Assembly: GCA_046483315.1 (NCBI GenBank)
Contig: JAWODJ010000047.1
Location: 1-29,292, forward strand
Direction of reading: 5' to 3'
Source: PXAP01 sp046483315
GTDB taxonomy: Bacteria; Bacteroidota; Bacteroidia; Bacteroidales; PUMT01
Length of the DNA stretch: 29,292 bases
How positions within the stretch are numbered: position 1 is the stretch's first letter; the number at the start of each line of letters is the position of its first letter. The notes below the pieces were generated by a model that saw only the letters and a list, made by a program, of their open reading frames with translations, was not told where the DNA came from and searched no databases. This document shows positions 14,934 through 21,295 of this stretch, in pieces. A program made the translations under genes and the position numbers.

Positions 14934-15887
14934 ATGCAAGCATTAACCATAAACCAGTTTGGAGGCCCGGAGCAATTAAGGCTTCAGGAAATCGGCATAC
15001 CTATGCCAAAATCAGGCGAGGTACTTGTAAGGGTTCATGCTGCCGGTGTTAACCCGGTAGATTTCAAAATACGTAATGGTTCCATGAAGTTTATAACCGG
15101 CAGCAAATTCCCGCGCATATTAGGGGGTGACATTGCCGGCGTGGTGGAACAGGCAGGGGATAAATCAGAATACCGCCCGGGAGACAGGGTTTATGCCATG
15201 CTTTCGTTAAAGGGAGGAGGTTATGCAGAATTTGTTACCGTTAAGGAGAGCCATCTGTGCCATATACCTGATGGAATCAGCATGAAAGAGGCCGCCGCTA
15301 CACCCCTTGCAGCGCTCACTGCCCTGCAGTCTTTTCAAAAAAGAGGAGGAATCAGGCCCGGCGACAGGATACTTATTAACGGTGCTTCGGGTGGAGTGGG
15401 TTCTTTTGCGGTTCAGACCGCCAAAGCAATGGGAGCTCATGTAACTGCTGTCTGTAGCGCCAGGAATATTGAGTTTGTAAAAAACCTTGGAGCCGACGAG
15501 GCGATAGACTATAACGCAGAGGATTTTACAAAAATGAAAGACCAGTATCACAGAGTATTTGATGTTGTAGCTAAAAGTTCTTTCAGAAAATGCAGAAAAA
15601 TTCTGAAAAATGAGGGGACATATGTCACCACTATTCCCAATAACGGGCTGCTGCTGTATAAAGCATTTAATTTTCTCAGAAGAAAAAAGGCATATTTCAT
15701 CATGGCTAAACCTTCCGGACATGACCTTCAGGTCATTTCCGGTTATATAACAAAAGGGCTGGTACGTCCGCAGGTAGAGATGACCTTCTCTCTTGCAGAA
15801 GGAGTTAAAGCCCACCAGATGATAGAAACAGAAAGGGTACGGGGAAAAATAGTTTTGGAGGTAATCAGCAAAGAGAATGCAGGCTAG
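14934..15887 (+). CDS. MDR-family NAD(P)-dependent oxidoreductase (quinone-oxidoreductase-like)
   Basis: The 317-residue medium-chain dehydrogenase/reductase has the GroES-like entry NQFGGPEQLRLQEI and VLVRVHAAGVNPVDFKIRNG. The cofactor site is INGASGGVGSFAVQTAKAMGA (about 148-168), followed by GADEAIDYNAEDF. The structural and catalytic zinc ligands of alcohol dehydrogenases are missing, so it belongs with zinc-free quinone oxidoreductase/RTN4IP1-like enzymes that reduce quinones or activated alkenes using NADPH. It is transcribed away from the TetR operon and could be coregulated through the shared intergenic region. It is 63 bp upstream of the PurF-like gene on the same strand. Confidence 0.9.
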   Translation: MQALTINQFGGPEQLRLQEIGIPMPKSGEVLVRVHAAGVNPVDFKIRNGSMKFITGSKFPRILGGDIAGVVEQAGDKSEYRPGDRVYAMLSLKGGGYAEFVTVKESHLCHIPDGISMKEAAATPLAALTALQSFQKRGGIRPGDRILINGASGGVGSFAVQTAKAMGAHVTAVCSARNIEFVKNLGADEAIDYNAEDFTKMKDQYHRVFDVVAKSSFRKCRKILKNEGTYVTTIPNNGLLLYKAFNFLRRKKAYFIMAKPSGHDLQVISGYITKGLVRPQVEMTFSLAEGVKAHQMIETERVRGKIVLEVISKENAG

Positions 15888-15950
15888 ATTAAAATTATTT
15901 TTTACCGGACATTAATACACCAGGTTCTCCTGTAAAACACATACATTCTT

Positions 15951-17354
15951 ATGAGCGGATTTTTCGGAGCAATTTCAAAAAAGCAGTGTGTTACCGAAGT
16001 TTTTTATGGCACTGATTATCACTCCCATCTTGGAACAAAACGCGGAGGCCTGGTTTTTTACAATCCCCGGGACGGATTTCAAAGGTCAATCCACAGCATC
16101 GAGAATTCATACTTCAGAACCCGATTTGAGGCTGATCTCAAGGATTTTGGCGGAAATGCCGGATTAGGTATAATAAGCGATACCGATGCACAACCTATAC
16201 TGTTTAATTCACATCTCGGACAATTTGCCATTGTAACGGTAAGCCGTATCATCAACCGTACCGATATTGAAGCGGAATTTCTAAAAAAGAAAAAACATTT
16301 TACTGAAAATTTTGAAGAGAGTATTAACCCTACCGAAATTATTGCAAACCTGATCTGCGAGGAAAATGATTTCGTTTCCGGAATCAGGAATGTCTTTCAG
16401 AAGATTAAAGGTTCCTGTTCACTGCTTGTTCTCACAACTGACAGGATCATTGCTGCACGTGATAAGCTGGGCCGAACCCCGGTCGTAATAGGCAAAAAAG
16501 AAGGATCATATGCCATTGCCTCGGAAACCACTGCCTTCCCAAATACCGGATATGAAACTGAATATTTCATCGGGCCCGGCGAGATCATGGAGGTCACAGC
16601 AGACGGATACACTACATTGAAGAAAGCTGAAGAAAAAATGCAGGTGTGTGCATTTCTGTGGGTGTATTTCGGATATCCCACCTCCTACTATGAAGACATA
16701 AATGTTGAAGAGTGCCGTTACCGTTGTGGTGCATCCCTTGCAAGGAGAGATAATTTGAACCCCGATTTTATTTCCGGAATCCCCGATTCGGGTGTGGCCC
16801 ATGCCATAGGTTACGGAAATGAAAAAGACATCCCTTATAAAAGAGCCTACACCAAATATACACCAACCTGGCCGAGAAGTTTCATGCCACAGGAACAGGA
16901 AACCCGTGAACTGGTTGCCAAAATGAAGTTAATTCCCAACAAATCAATCATTAAAGGCAAAAGCATTGTTTTCTGTGACGATTCAATTGTAAGAGGAACC
17001 CAGCTTAAAGATACGGCAACTGATCTGCTTATTGCCGGAGCCCGGGAACTGCATATACGTATTGCCTGCCCTCCTCTGTGCTTTGCCTGTGAGTTTCTTA
17101 ATTTTTCCCGGTCCCGCTCCTCCTATGAACTGGCCACACGCAAGGCGGTCAAACAGATTGAAGGAGAGGTGAAAAATATGGAAAAGTATTCCCGTCCCGG
17201 CAGCAGCCACTACAGAACCATGATAGAACAGATCACTAAAAATATTGGAGTGGACTCCCTTGTTTACCAGGACATGAATGATTTGATTAAGGCTATCGGA
17301 CTTCCGGCGGAAAAGCTTTGCACCCATTGCTGGGATAACTCAAGTTATTTTTAG
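15951..17354 (+). CDS. Amidophosphoribosyltransferase-like protein (PurF family) with a degenerate glutaminase site
   Basis: The 467-residue protein aligns with PurF over its length. The PRPP-binding motif is IVFCDDSIVRGTQ near 339-351, preceded by GIPDSGVAHAIGYG and YTPTWPRSFMPQ; the C-terminus CTHCWD echoes PurF. The class II glutaminase half is degenerate. The N-terminal nucleophile Cys2 is Ser (MSGFFG), and the expected HVRY and AHNGNL motifs read IISD and VTVSRII. A Bacteroidales PurF subfamily of this kind is familiar to me, so this is not an isolated mutation. The enzyme may use free ammonia or serve another phosphoribosyl transfer. It is the last plus-strand gene before a convergent ars operon, and its 3' end is duplicated 74 bp downstream. 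Confidence 0.85.
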   Translation: MSGFFGAISKKQCVTEVFYGTDYHSHLGTKRGGLVFYNPRDGFQRSIHSIENSYFRTRFEADLKDFGGNAGLGIISDTDAQPILFNSHLGQFAIVTVSRIINRTDIEAEFLKKKKHFTENFEESINPTEIIANLICEENDFVSGIRNVFQKIKGSCSLLVLTTDRIIAARDKLGRTPVVIGKKEGSYAIASETTAFPNTGYETEYFIGPGEIMEVTADGYTTLKKAEEKMQVCAFLWVYFGYPTSYYEDINVEECRYRCGASLARRDNLNPDFISGIPDSGVAHAIGYGNEKDIPYKRAYTKYTPTWPRSFMPQEQETRELVAKMKLIPNKSIIKGKSIVFCDDSIVRGTQLKDTATDLLIAGARELHIRIACPPLCFACEFLNFSRSRSSYELATRKAVKQIEGEVKNMEKYSRPGSSHYRTMIEQITKNIGVDSLVYQDMNDLIKAIGLPAEKLCTHCWDNSSYF

Positions 17355-17362
17355 TTTGTTCC
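17326..17362 (+). repeat. 37-bp direct repeat, copy 1, covering the PurF-like 3' end
   Basis: The 37 bp from ATTGCTGGGATAAC to TTTGTTCC encode the last codons of the PurF-like gene, its TAG stop and 8 bp beyond, and recur exactly 74 bp downstream. The unit contains ATAAC-TCAA-GTTAT followed by TTTTTAG, a weak intrinsic-terminator shape. Confidence 0.9.
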
Positions 17363-17399
17363 ATTATTTACAACAACAAAGCCTTTTACACGAATTGGT

Positions 17400-17436
17400 A
17401 TTGCTGGGATAACTCAAGTTATTTTTAGTTTGTTCC
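17400..17436 (+). repeat. 37-bp direct repeat, copy 2, intergenic
   Basis: An exact second copy of the unit at 17326-17362, with 37 bp of unique sequence between copies, so the tandem period is 74 bp. Its last 9 bases (GTTTGTTCC) also recur inverted at 17548-17556. The remaining gap up to 17696 shows no gene or recognisable element. Confidence 0.9.
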
Positions 17437-17696
17437 GGGCGGGGGTATGCAACCGGCATACTCTATAAGAACAGTAAACTTCCGGTTCACTGACCCAGGA
17501 TAAACTTTTATACTTTGAATATATTCCCGGTAATATTTTATTAAAACGGAACAAACATTGATTTTATCTGCAGCAAACTGAATTTGCCTAATAAGTACTG
17601 ACGGGACAGGAAAGTTTTACATTTCATCCGTACAAATTAGGTTAATATAATCAGTAAATTATATTTTGCATCTAATGCATATTCAGTGTTTCAAAC

Positions 17697-17760
17697 GTAT
17701 GGAACCCCCATGCTTTATACATATTATTTTGTCTGACTTAGTCTGATGGGGGTTTCATAC
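17697..17760 (-). terminator. Long inverted repeat overlapping the stop codon of the ArsP-type permease gene
   Basis: GTATGGAACCCCCAT (17697-17711) and ATGGGGGTTTCATAC (17746-17760) are 15-bp arms with one mismatch around a 34-nt loop. The right arm contains the permease stop codon. No T-run follows on the minus strand, so this is either a rho-independent-like hairpin without a U-tract, an mRNA 3' stabiliser, or the ends of a tiny 64-bp palindromic insert. Confidence 0.5.
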
Positions 17761-19068
17761 AATGGAACCATATATCAATCCGCTTATTGTAGCCATTACT
17801 ATCACCAATCCCACAAAAACTGAAGTCTTTCTGGTACCCATTACACTATGTATTACCAGCATGTTGGGTAGTGACAGTGATGGTCCGGCCAGCAGCAGCG
17901 CCAGTGCCGGTCCCTGTCCCATTCCTGAGCCAATGAGTCCCTGAAGTATGGGCACCTCTGTAAGAGTTGCAAAATACATAAAAGCACCGACTACTGAAGC
18001 AAAAAGATTACTCCACAGAGAATTCCCTCCAACGAGTGAACTTATCCAGTGGTCAGGTATAATTCCGGCAAGTGCAGTGTCATCATGCGTTGAACCAAGC
18101 AGGAAGCCGGCAATAATAACACCAAGCGCAAGAAGGGGCATGATCTGTTTGGCAAAGTCCCATGACGAAATGGTCCATTCACGGTTTTCTTCATTACTGG
18201 TTAATGTAATTACAGCCAGGGCAGCGATGGCTACAATAAACGGTACCATCGGACCCGGAAAAACAAGTGAGGAAACTACAACGGCTAAAGCAGATAAAGC
18301 AACTTTCCACCATGCTATTTTCAGAACCCTTATAAGTGAATATCCCAGAACCAGTCCGAGAAACCCTGTTATATACCATTTATTTGACCAGATAAAATAC
18401 CACCCTCCACTCTCAACGCCGGCTTCCGGTTTTCCCCAGTTTGCAAACACAAGGATCAGCACAAGGGTGAAAAAATGGAGCGAAGTCTGCCATAGAGGGC
18501 GCTTTTCCGGGGGAGCAACAATATTCATCTGAGCTTCTTGCTTTTCCTTTTCTTCTTTCCTGAAAAAAAACGCCATCAATAACCCGATAACAATAGCAAA
18601 TACAACAGCGCCTACCACCCTGGCAACTCCCAGCTCCCAACCAAGTATCCGGGCTGTAAGAATAATGGCAAGTATATTAATCGCGGGGCCGGAATAGAGA
18701 AAAGCAACAGCGGGACCGAGCCCGGCTCCTCTTTTATGTATACTGGAAAACAGGGGCAATATTGTGCATGAACAAACGGCGAGAATAGTTCCCGAAACAG
18801 AAGCAACAGTATAGGCAAGGTATTTATTTGCCCGGGCACCGAAATATTTCAGAACAGAACCCTGGCTTACAAAAACCGCTATTACACCGGCAATAAAAAA
18901 CGCAGGGATAAGACATAAAATAACATGCTCCCGGGCGTACCAGCGAACCAGATCAAGGGTAGCAGCAACTGCTTCCTGGAAGCGTGCACTCTCCAGTGGC
19001 ATATAATATGCCAGCAGAAAAAAGAAGCCTATCCACCACAGTTTTCTAATCTCAACTTTCCAATCCAT
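17755..19068 (-). CDS. arsP: ArsP-type organoarsenical permease (DUF318 family)
   Basis: The protein has 437 residues from the ATG at 19066-19068; a TTG six codons upstream is less likely. It has about ten hydrophobic helices. The family core is VCSCTILPLFSSIHKRGAGLGPAVAFLYSGPAINILAI (vicinal-type Cys pair near residue 100), repeated in degenerate form as TLTEVPILQGLIGSGMGQGPALALLLAGPSLSLPN. A charged cytoplasmic loop splits the halves. ArsP exports trivalent methyl and aromatic arsenicals; a related branch (SO_0444) moves Cu or Zn, so substrate is inferred mainly from context. It is the last gene of an arsR-arsE-arsF-arsG unit, though a 170-bp gap allows its own promoter. Confidence 0.78.
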   Translation of the reverse strand: MDWKVEIRKLWWIGFFFLLAYYMPLESARFQEAVAATLDLVRWYAREHVILCLIPAFFIAGVIAVFVSQGSVLKYFGARANKYLAYTVASVSGTILAVCSCTILPLFSSIHKRGAGLGPAVAFLYSGPAINILAIILTARILGWELGVARVVGAVVFAIVIGLLMAFFFRKEEKEKQEAQMNIVAPPEKRPLWQTSLHFFTLVLILVFANWGKPEAGVESGGWYFIWSNKWYITGFLGLVLGYSLIRVLKIAWWKVALSALAVVVSSLVFPGPMVPFIVAIAALAVITLTSNEENREWTISSWDFAKQIMPLLALGVIIAGFLLGSTHDDTALAGIIPDHWISSLVGGNSLWSNLFASVVGAFMYFATLTEVPILQGLIGSGMGQGPALALLLAGPSLSLPNMLVIHSVMGTRKTSVFVGLVIVMATISGLIYGSIV

Positions 19069-19238
19069 ATTGATATTTTTTAACAAATAGATTCACAACT
19101 TCAATAGCCCTGGTAAACTACATGTTAACGGAAACCAAAAAGAGAACTACAATACTGCTGAACTTTTCTTAATAAAACCAATTCATCTGATTGATTTACA
19201 AAATCATAGTATAAGATTCCGAAAATGTTGCCGGAAAG

Positions 19239-19937
19239 TCAAAAATATACAGTAATGATGTAATATGTTCCGACAAGTATAAATAATATGGCAATGAATT
19301 TCCTGAACCATTTTTCAAAGCTTTTCACCCTGTTATAGAAAGTACCGACCTTATTTACGGTAAAAGCCAGCATCCAGGAGAGGATAATTACAGGTAGCCC
19401 GGTTGCCAGTGCAAATAATAACAGCATTGGAATGCCCTGTCCGCTGCCAATTGACATAGGAATTAAGGCCCCAAAGTAAAGAACCCCGCTATAAGGGCAG
19501 AAAGCCAACGCAAAGACAATGCCCATCAACAATACACCCAAAAAAGAGTTCTTATGATTGTCTTCTACCTTCTCTGATATAAAACCTATCCCCGGAAAGG
19601 GAATATTAATAACTCCAAGCATGAAAATTCCGATCACCAGCAGCAACGGACCAATTATCCTCTCACCATATACCGCCAAAACCGTGGACAGTTGCATCTG
19701 CCCCACCCCGACTATCAGAAGCAGTCCTATTCCAACGTAAGTTAAAGAACGTCCAAGAGTATAAACAACTCCGTTATAAAAGACCTTTCGCCTGCTCTTA
19801 ATATCTTTGCTTATAAAACCTACTGCTGTAATATTGGTAGCAAGGGGACACGGACTGATTGCCGTCATCAATCCAAGCAGTAAAGCCGATAATAGGGGTA
19901 GCTGAGAATCCTGAAGCCACTGGGAGAGAATATCCAT
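19239..19937 (-). CDS. arsG: ArsG-family aromatic arsenical efflux permease (CcdA-like)
   Basis: The 232-residue protein has about six hydrophobic segments of the CcdA/DsbD fold with the two Cys-Pro signatures, AISPCPLATN (Cys30) and ALAFCPYSGVLYFG. ArsG of the arsEFG system of Shewanella is the efflux partner for amino-aromatic arsenicals made by nitro reduction. Context supports the name over a generic cytochrome-c biogenesis protein: the arsF-like gene lies only 7 bp upstream and an arsE-like gene precedes that. A CcdA-type role in passing electrons across the membrane to the ArsF lipoprotein remains a live alternative. Confidence 0.82.
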   Translation of the reverse strand: MDILSQWLQDSQLPLLSALLLGLMTAISPCPLATNITAVGFISKDIKSRRKVFYNGVVYTLGRSLTYVGIGLLLIVGVGQMQLSTVLAVYGERIIGPLLLVIGIFMLGVINIPFPGIGFISEKVEDNHKNSFLGVLLMGIVFALAFCPYSGVLYFGALIPMSIGSGQGIPMLLLFALATGLPVIILSWMLAFTVNKVGTFYNRVKSFEKWFRKFIAILFILVGTYYIITVYF

Positions 19938-19944
19938 AAAGAAA

Positions 19945-20376
19945 TCAGCTTTTTACCTCTTTAATGGCCTCATCAAGGGTTGCCTTGAATTGATCAAAAT
20001 CCCTGCTGGCAAGCATGAATCCCTGCATGGTAAGATCAACCTCTTTTTCTCCGCAAACCACCAGAAGTGCCTGTCTGCCAATTCCCAACCTCTGGGCAAT
20101 CTCTTTTGACTCAGGTTCTGAAAGATTCACTTCCTGGTAAACGATAGCGCCATTCTCAATCTCTTCCTTATAATGTTCGTTAAGAACTCTCTCTGTAGCT
20201 TTCTGGACATTTACACATGAAACACAGCGGCGAGTAAAATGAAAATAGTAAACCTCAACCCTTTCTTCAGTAATTGCAATATCCTTCACATTTTGCTCAC
20301 CGGTTGTACCCTGACCGCAGGCAGAAATGCCCGGAAAAAACATTACAGAAATTAAAAAAATAAAAAAAGTCTTCAT
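19945..20376 (-). CDS. arsF: ArsF-family lipoprotein, nitro-aromatic arsenical reductase subunit candidate
   Basis: The 143-residue protein has an N-terminal signal with a lipobox-like GISAC (Cys20), so it is likely a lipoprotein on the outer face of the inner membrane. The mature part is thioredoxin-like: VEVYYFHFTRRCVSCVNVQKA with CxxC at 51-54, then RLGIGRQALLVVCGEKEVDL at the position of the cis-Pro strand, lacking the usual Pro. This matches the ArsF family of the arsEFG operon, reported to contribute to nitro reduction of nitrophenyl arsenicals. The gene lies 7 bp before arsG and 80 bp after arsE. Confidence 0.8.
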   Translation of the reverse strand: MKTFFIFLISVMFFPGISACGQGTTGEQNVKDIAITEERVEVYYFHFTRRCVSCVNVQKATERVLNEHYKEEIENGAIVYQEVNLSEPESKEIAQRLGIGRQALLVVCGEKEVDLTMQGFMLASRDFDQFKATLDEAIKEVKS

Positions 20377-20417
20377 TGTAATTATTTTAAAAAAGTTAAT
20401 ATTCCGTCTGTGATAAT

Positions 20418-20458
20418 AAAAACCCGGTATAATTCTCAGTGAAAAAAATCCGGTTTTT
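20418..20458 (-). terminator. Possible attenuator hairpin between arsE and arsF
   Basis: In the minus-strand transcript AAAAACCGG pairs with CCGGGTTTTT (one bulge, loop of about 22 nt). A GC core flanked by an A-tract and T-tract is a common bidirectional terminator form. It begins at the arsE stop codon and could lower arsF-arsG expression relative to arsE. The bulge and loop keep confidence low. Confidence 0.35.
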
Positions 20459-20693
20459 ATATATTTGTCAGCAGTGTTTTTATCTCTTCTACTGAAGCCG
20501 TGCGACCTTTGAGCAAAACTTTGTCGTCCACAACCATCGCAGGTGTAGTTGCAATCCCGTAGCTCATTATCTCCATCATATCTTCAACTTTAATGACTTT
20601 AGCGTTTATTTTAAGCTCAGATACGGCCACCCTGGCTGCCTCTTCCAGTTTCTTACATTTAGCGCATCCGCTCCCTAATATTTTAATCTCCAT
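20457..20693 (-). CDS. arsE: ArsE/MTH895-family thioredoxin-like protein
   Basis: The 78-residue minimal thioredoxin fold opens MEIKILGSGCAKCKKLEEAAR, with the CxxC (CAKC) at 10-13, and has the cis-Pro strand GIATTPAMVVDDKV near 50-60. MTH895/TM0996 glutaredoxin-like proteins and ArsE share this shape. Next to arsF and arsG the arsE name fits: it is the cytoplasmic thiol component that, with ArsF, is implicated in reducing nitro-aromatic arsenicals. It is the first gene after arsR1, has a 177-bp leader, and a perfect dyad operator lies 55 bp upstream of its start. Confidence 0.85.
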   Translation of the reverse strand: MEIKILGSGCAKCKKLEEAARVAVSELKINAKVIKVEDMMEIMSYGIATTPAMVVDDKVLLKGRTASVEEIKTLLTNI

Positions 20694-20747
20694 AACTTTA
20701 AATTATAACCAGTTAATAAATTGCTTTAAAATTATTACATTGTTCGA

Positions 20748-20767
20748 TGTTCGTAAAATAACGAACA
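20748..20767. promoter_or_regulatory. Dyad operator candidate for ArsR1 upstream of arsE
   Basis: TGTTCGTAAAATAACGAACA has perfect 7-bp arms (TGTTCGT/ACGAACA) with a 6-bp spacer, and a further half-site TGTTCG lies at 20741-20746. The site stands in the arsR1-arsE gap, not upstream of arsR1. This implies that arsE-F-G has its own arsenical-responsive promoter. ArsR-family operators are usually imperfect 12-2-12 dyads of this kind. Confidence 0.75.
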
Positions 20768-20870
20768 AATATTGAAAAAGTTTCACTACTAACCAAAAAA
20801 ATCTTACATTATTTGTCAATAACCTTATCCAATTAAAGACTTTTGGCTCCTGTTAAACTTCATGAATCCA

Positions 20871-21173
20871 TCAGGGATCTATTAATGACTTGAGCAATGT
20901 CCTGGCATCTTCCCAGGATTCTTTGTTCAGACAGTATTTTATCCTGGGAGCACTGATCTCTCCCTGAATAAGTCCGGCTTTTTTTAGTTCCTTAAGATGT
21001 TGTGAAAGGGTAGATTTGGCAACAGGCAGTTTTTGGGAGAGGTCGCCGCTATAGCAACATGTTTGATTCTTAAGAAGTTCTACAATATATATTCTGACCG
21101 GGTGGCTGAATACCTTTGCATATAATGCAATTTTTTTTTGTCGATCGGTTATAAGGTCTCTTTTTACCAGCAT
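20871..21173 (-). CDS. arsR: ArsR/SmtB-family repressor 1
   Basis: The 100-residue winged-helix repressor has the pre-recognition region KVFSHPVRIYIVELLKNQTCC and the recognition helix LPVAKSTLSQHLKELKKAGLIQGE. An As(III)-type thiol pair is Cys39-Cys40 at the start of helix 3, and a further Cys lies in IKYCLNK near the C-terminus. The third ligand of classic ArsR is not evident. It precedes arsE on the same strand with a 177-bp gap containing the TGTTCGT dyad. Its own upstream region holds copy 1 of the 46-bp repeat. Confidence 0.9.
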   Translation of the reverse strand: MLVKRDLITDRQKKIALYAKVFSHPVRIYIVELLKNQTCCYSGDLSQKLPVAKSTLSQHLKELKKAGLIQGEISAPRIKYCLNKESWEDARTLLKSLIDP

Positions 21174-21206
21174 ATTAACAGATTAAAATACCATTTGTCC
21201 GGCTAA

Positions 21207-21252
21207 ATTAATAAATTCTTAACTCATTGAACCATCCCGGCTGAGAATACCA
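21207..21252. repeat. 46-bp direct repeat, left copy (arsR1-GH95 intergenic)
   Basis: This 46-bp segment (ATTAATAAATTCTTAACTCA ... AGAATACCA) recurs perfectly at 26038-26083, and looser similarity continues about 11 bp further. It lies 34 bp upstream of arsR1 and 44 bp before GH95, so it doubles as promoter territory for both. With its partner it brackets the GH95-phoD segment. Confidence 0.92.
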
Positions 21253-21295
21253 GAAACATTGATGTAAAATATGTTAACTTTAATGAAAAAAAGTT

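Noticed and set aside
15207..15815. 202-codon minus-strand frame opposite the MDR oxidoreductase
   Set aside because: The plus strand has complete MDR motifs and the minus-strand product has no recognisable domain.
20418..20458. Strong terminator ending the arsR1-arsE transcript
   Set aside because: The stem has a bulge and a large loop, and arsF-arsG follow closely; kept only as a low-confidence attenuator.
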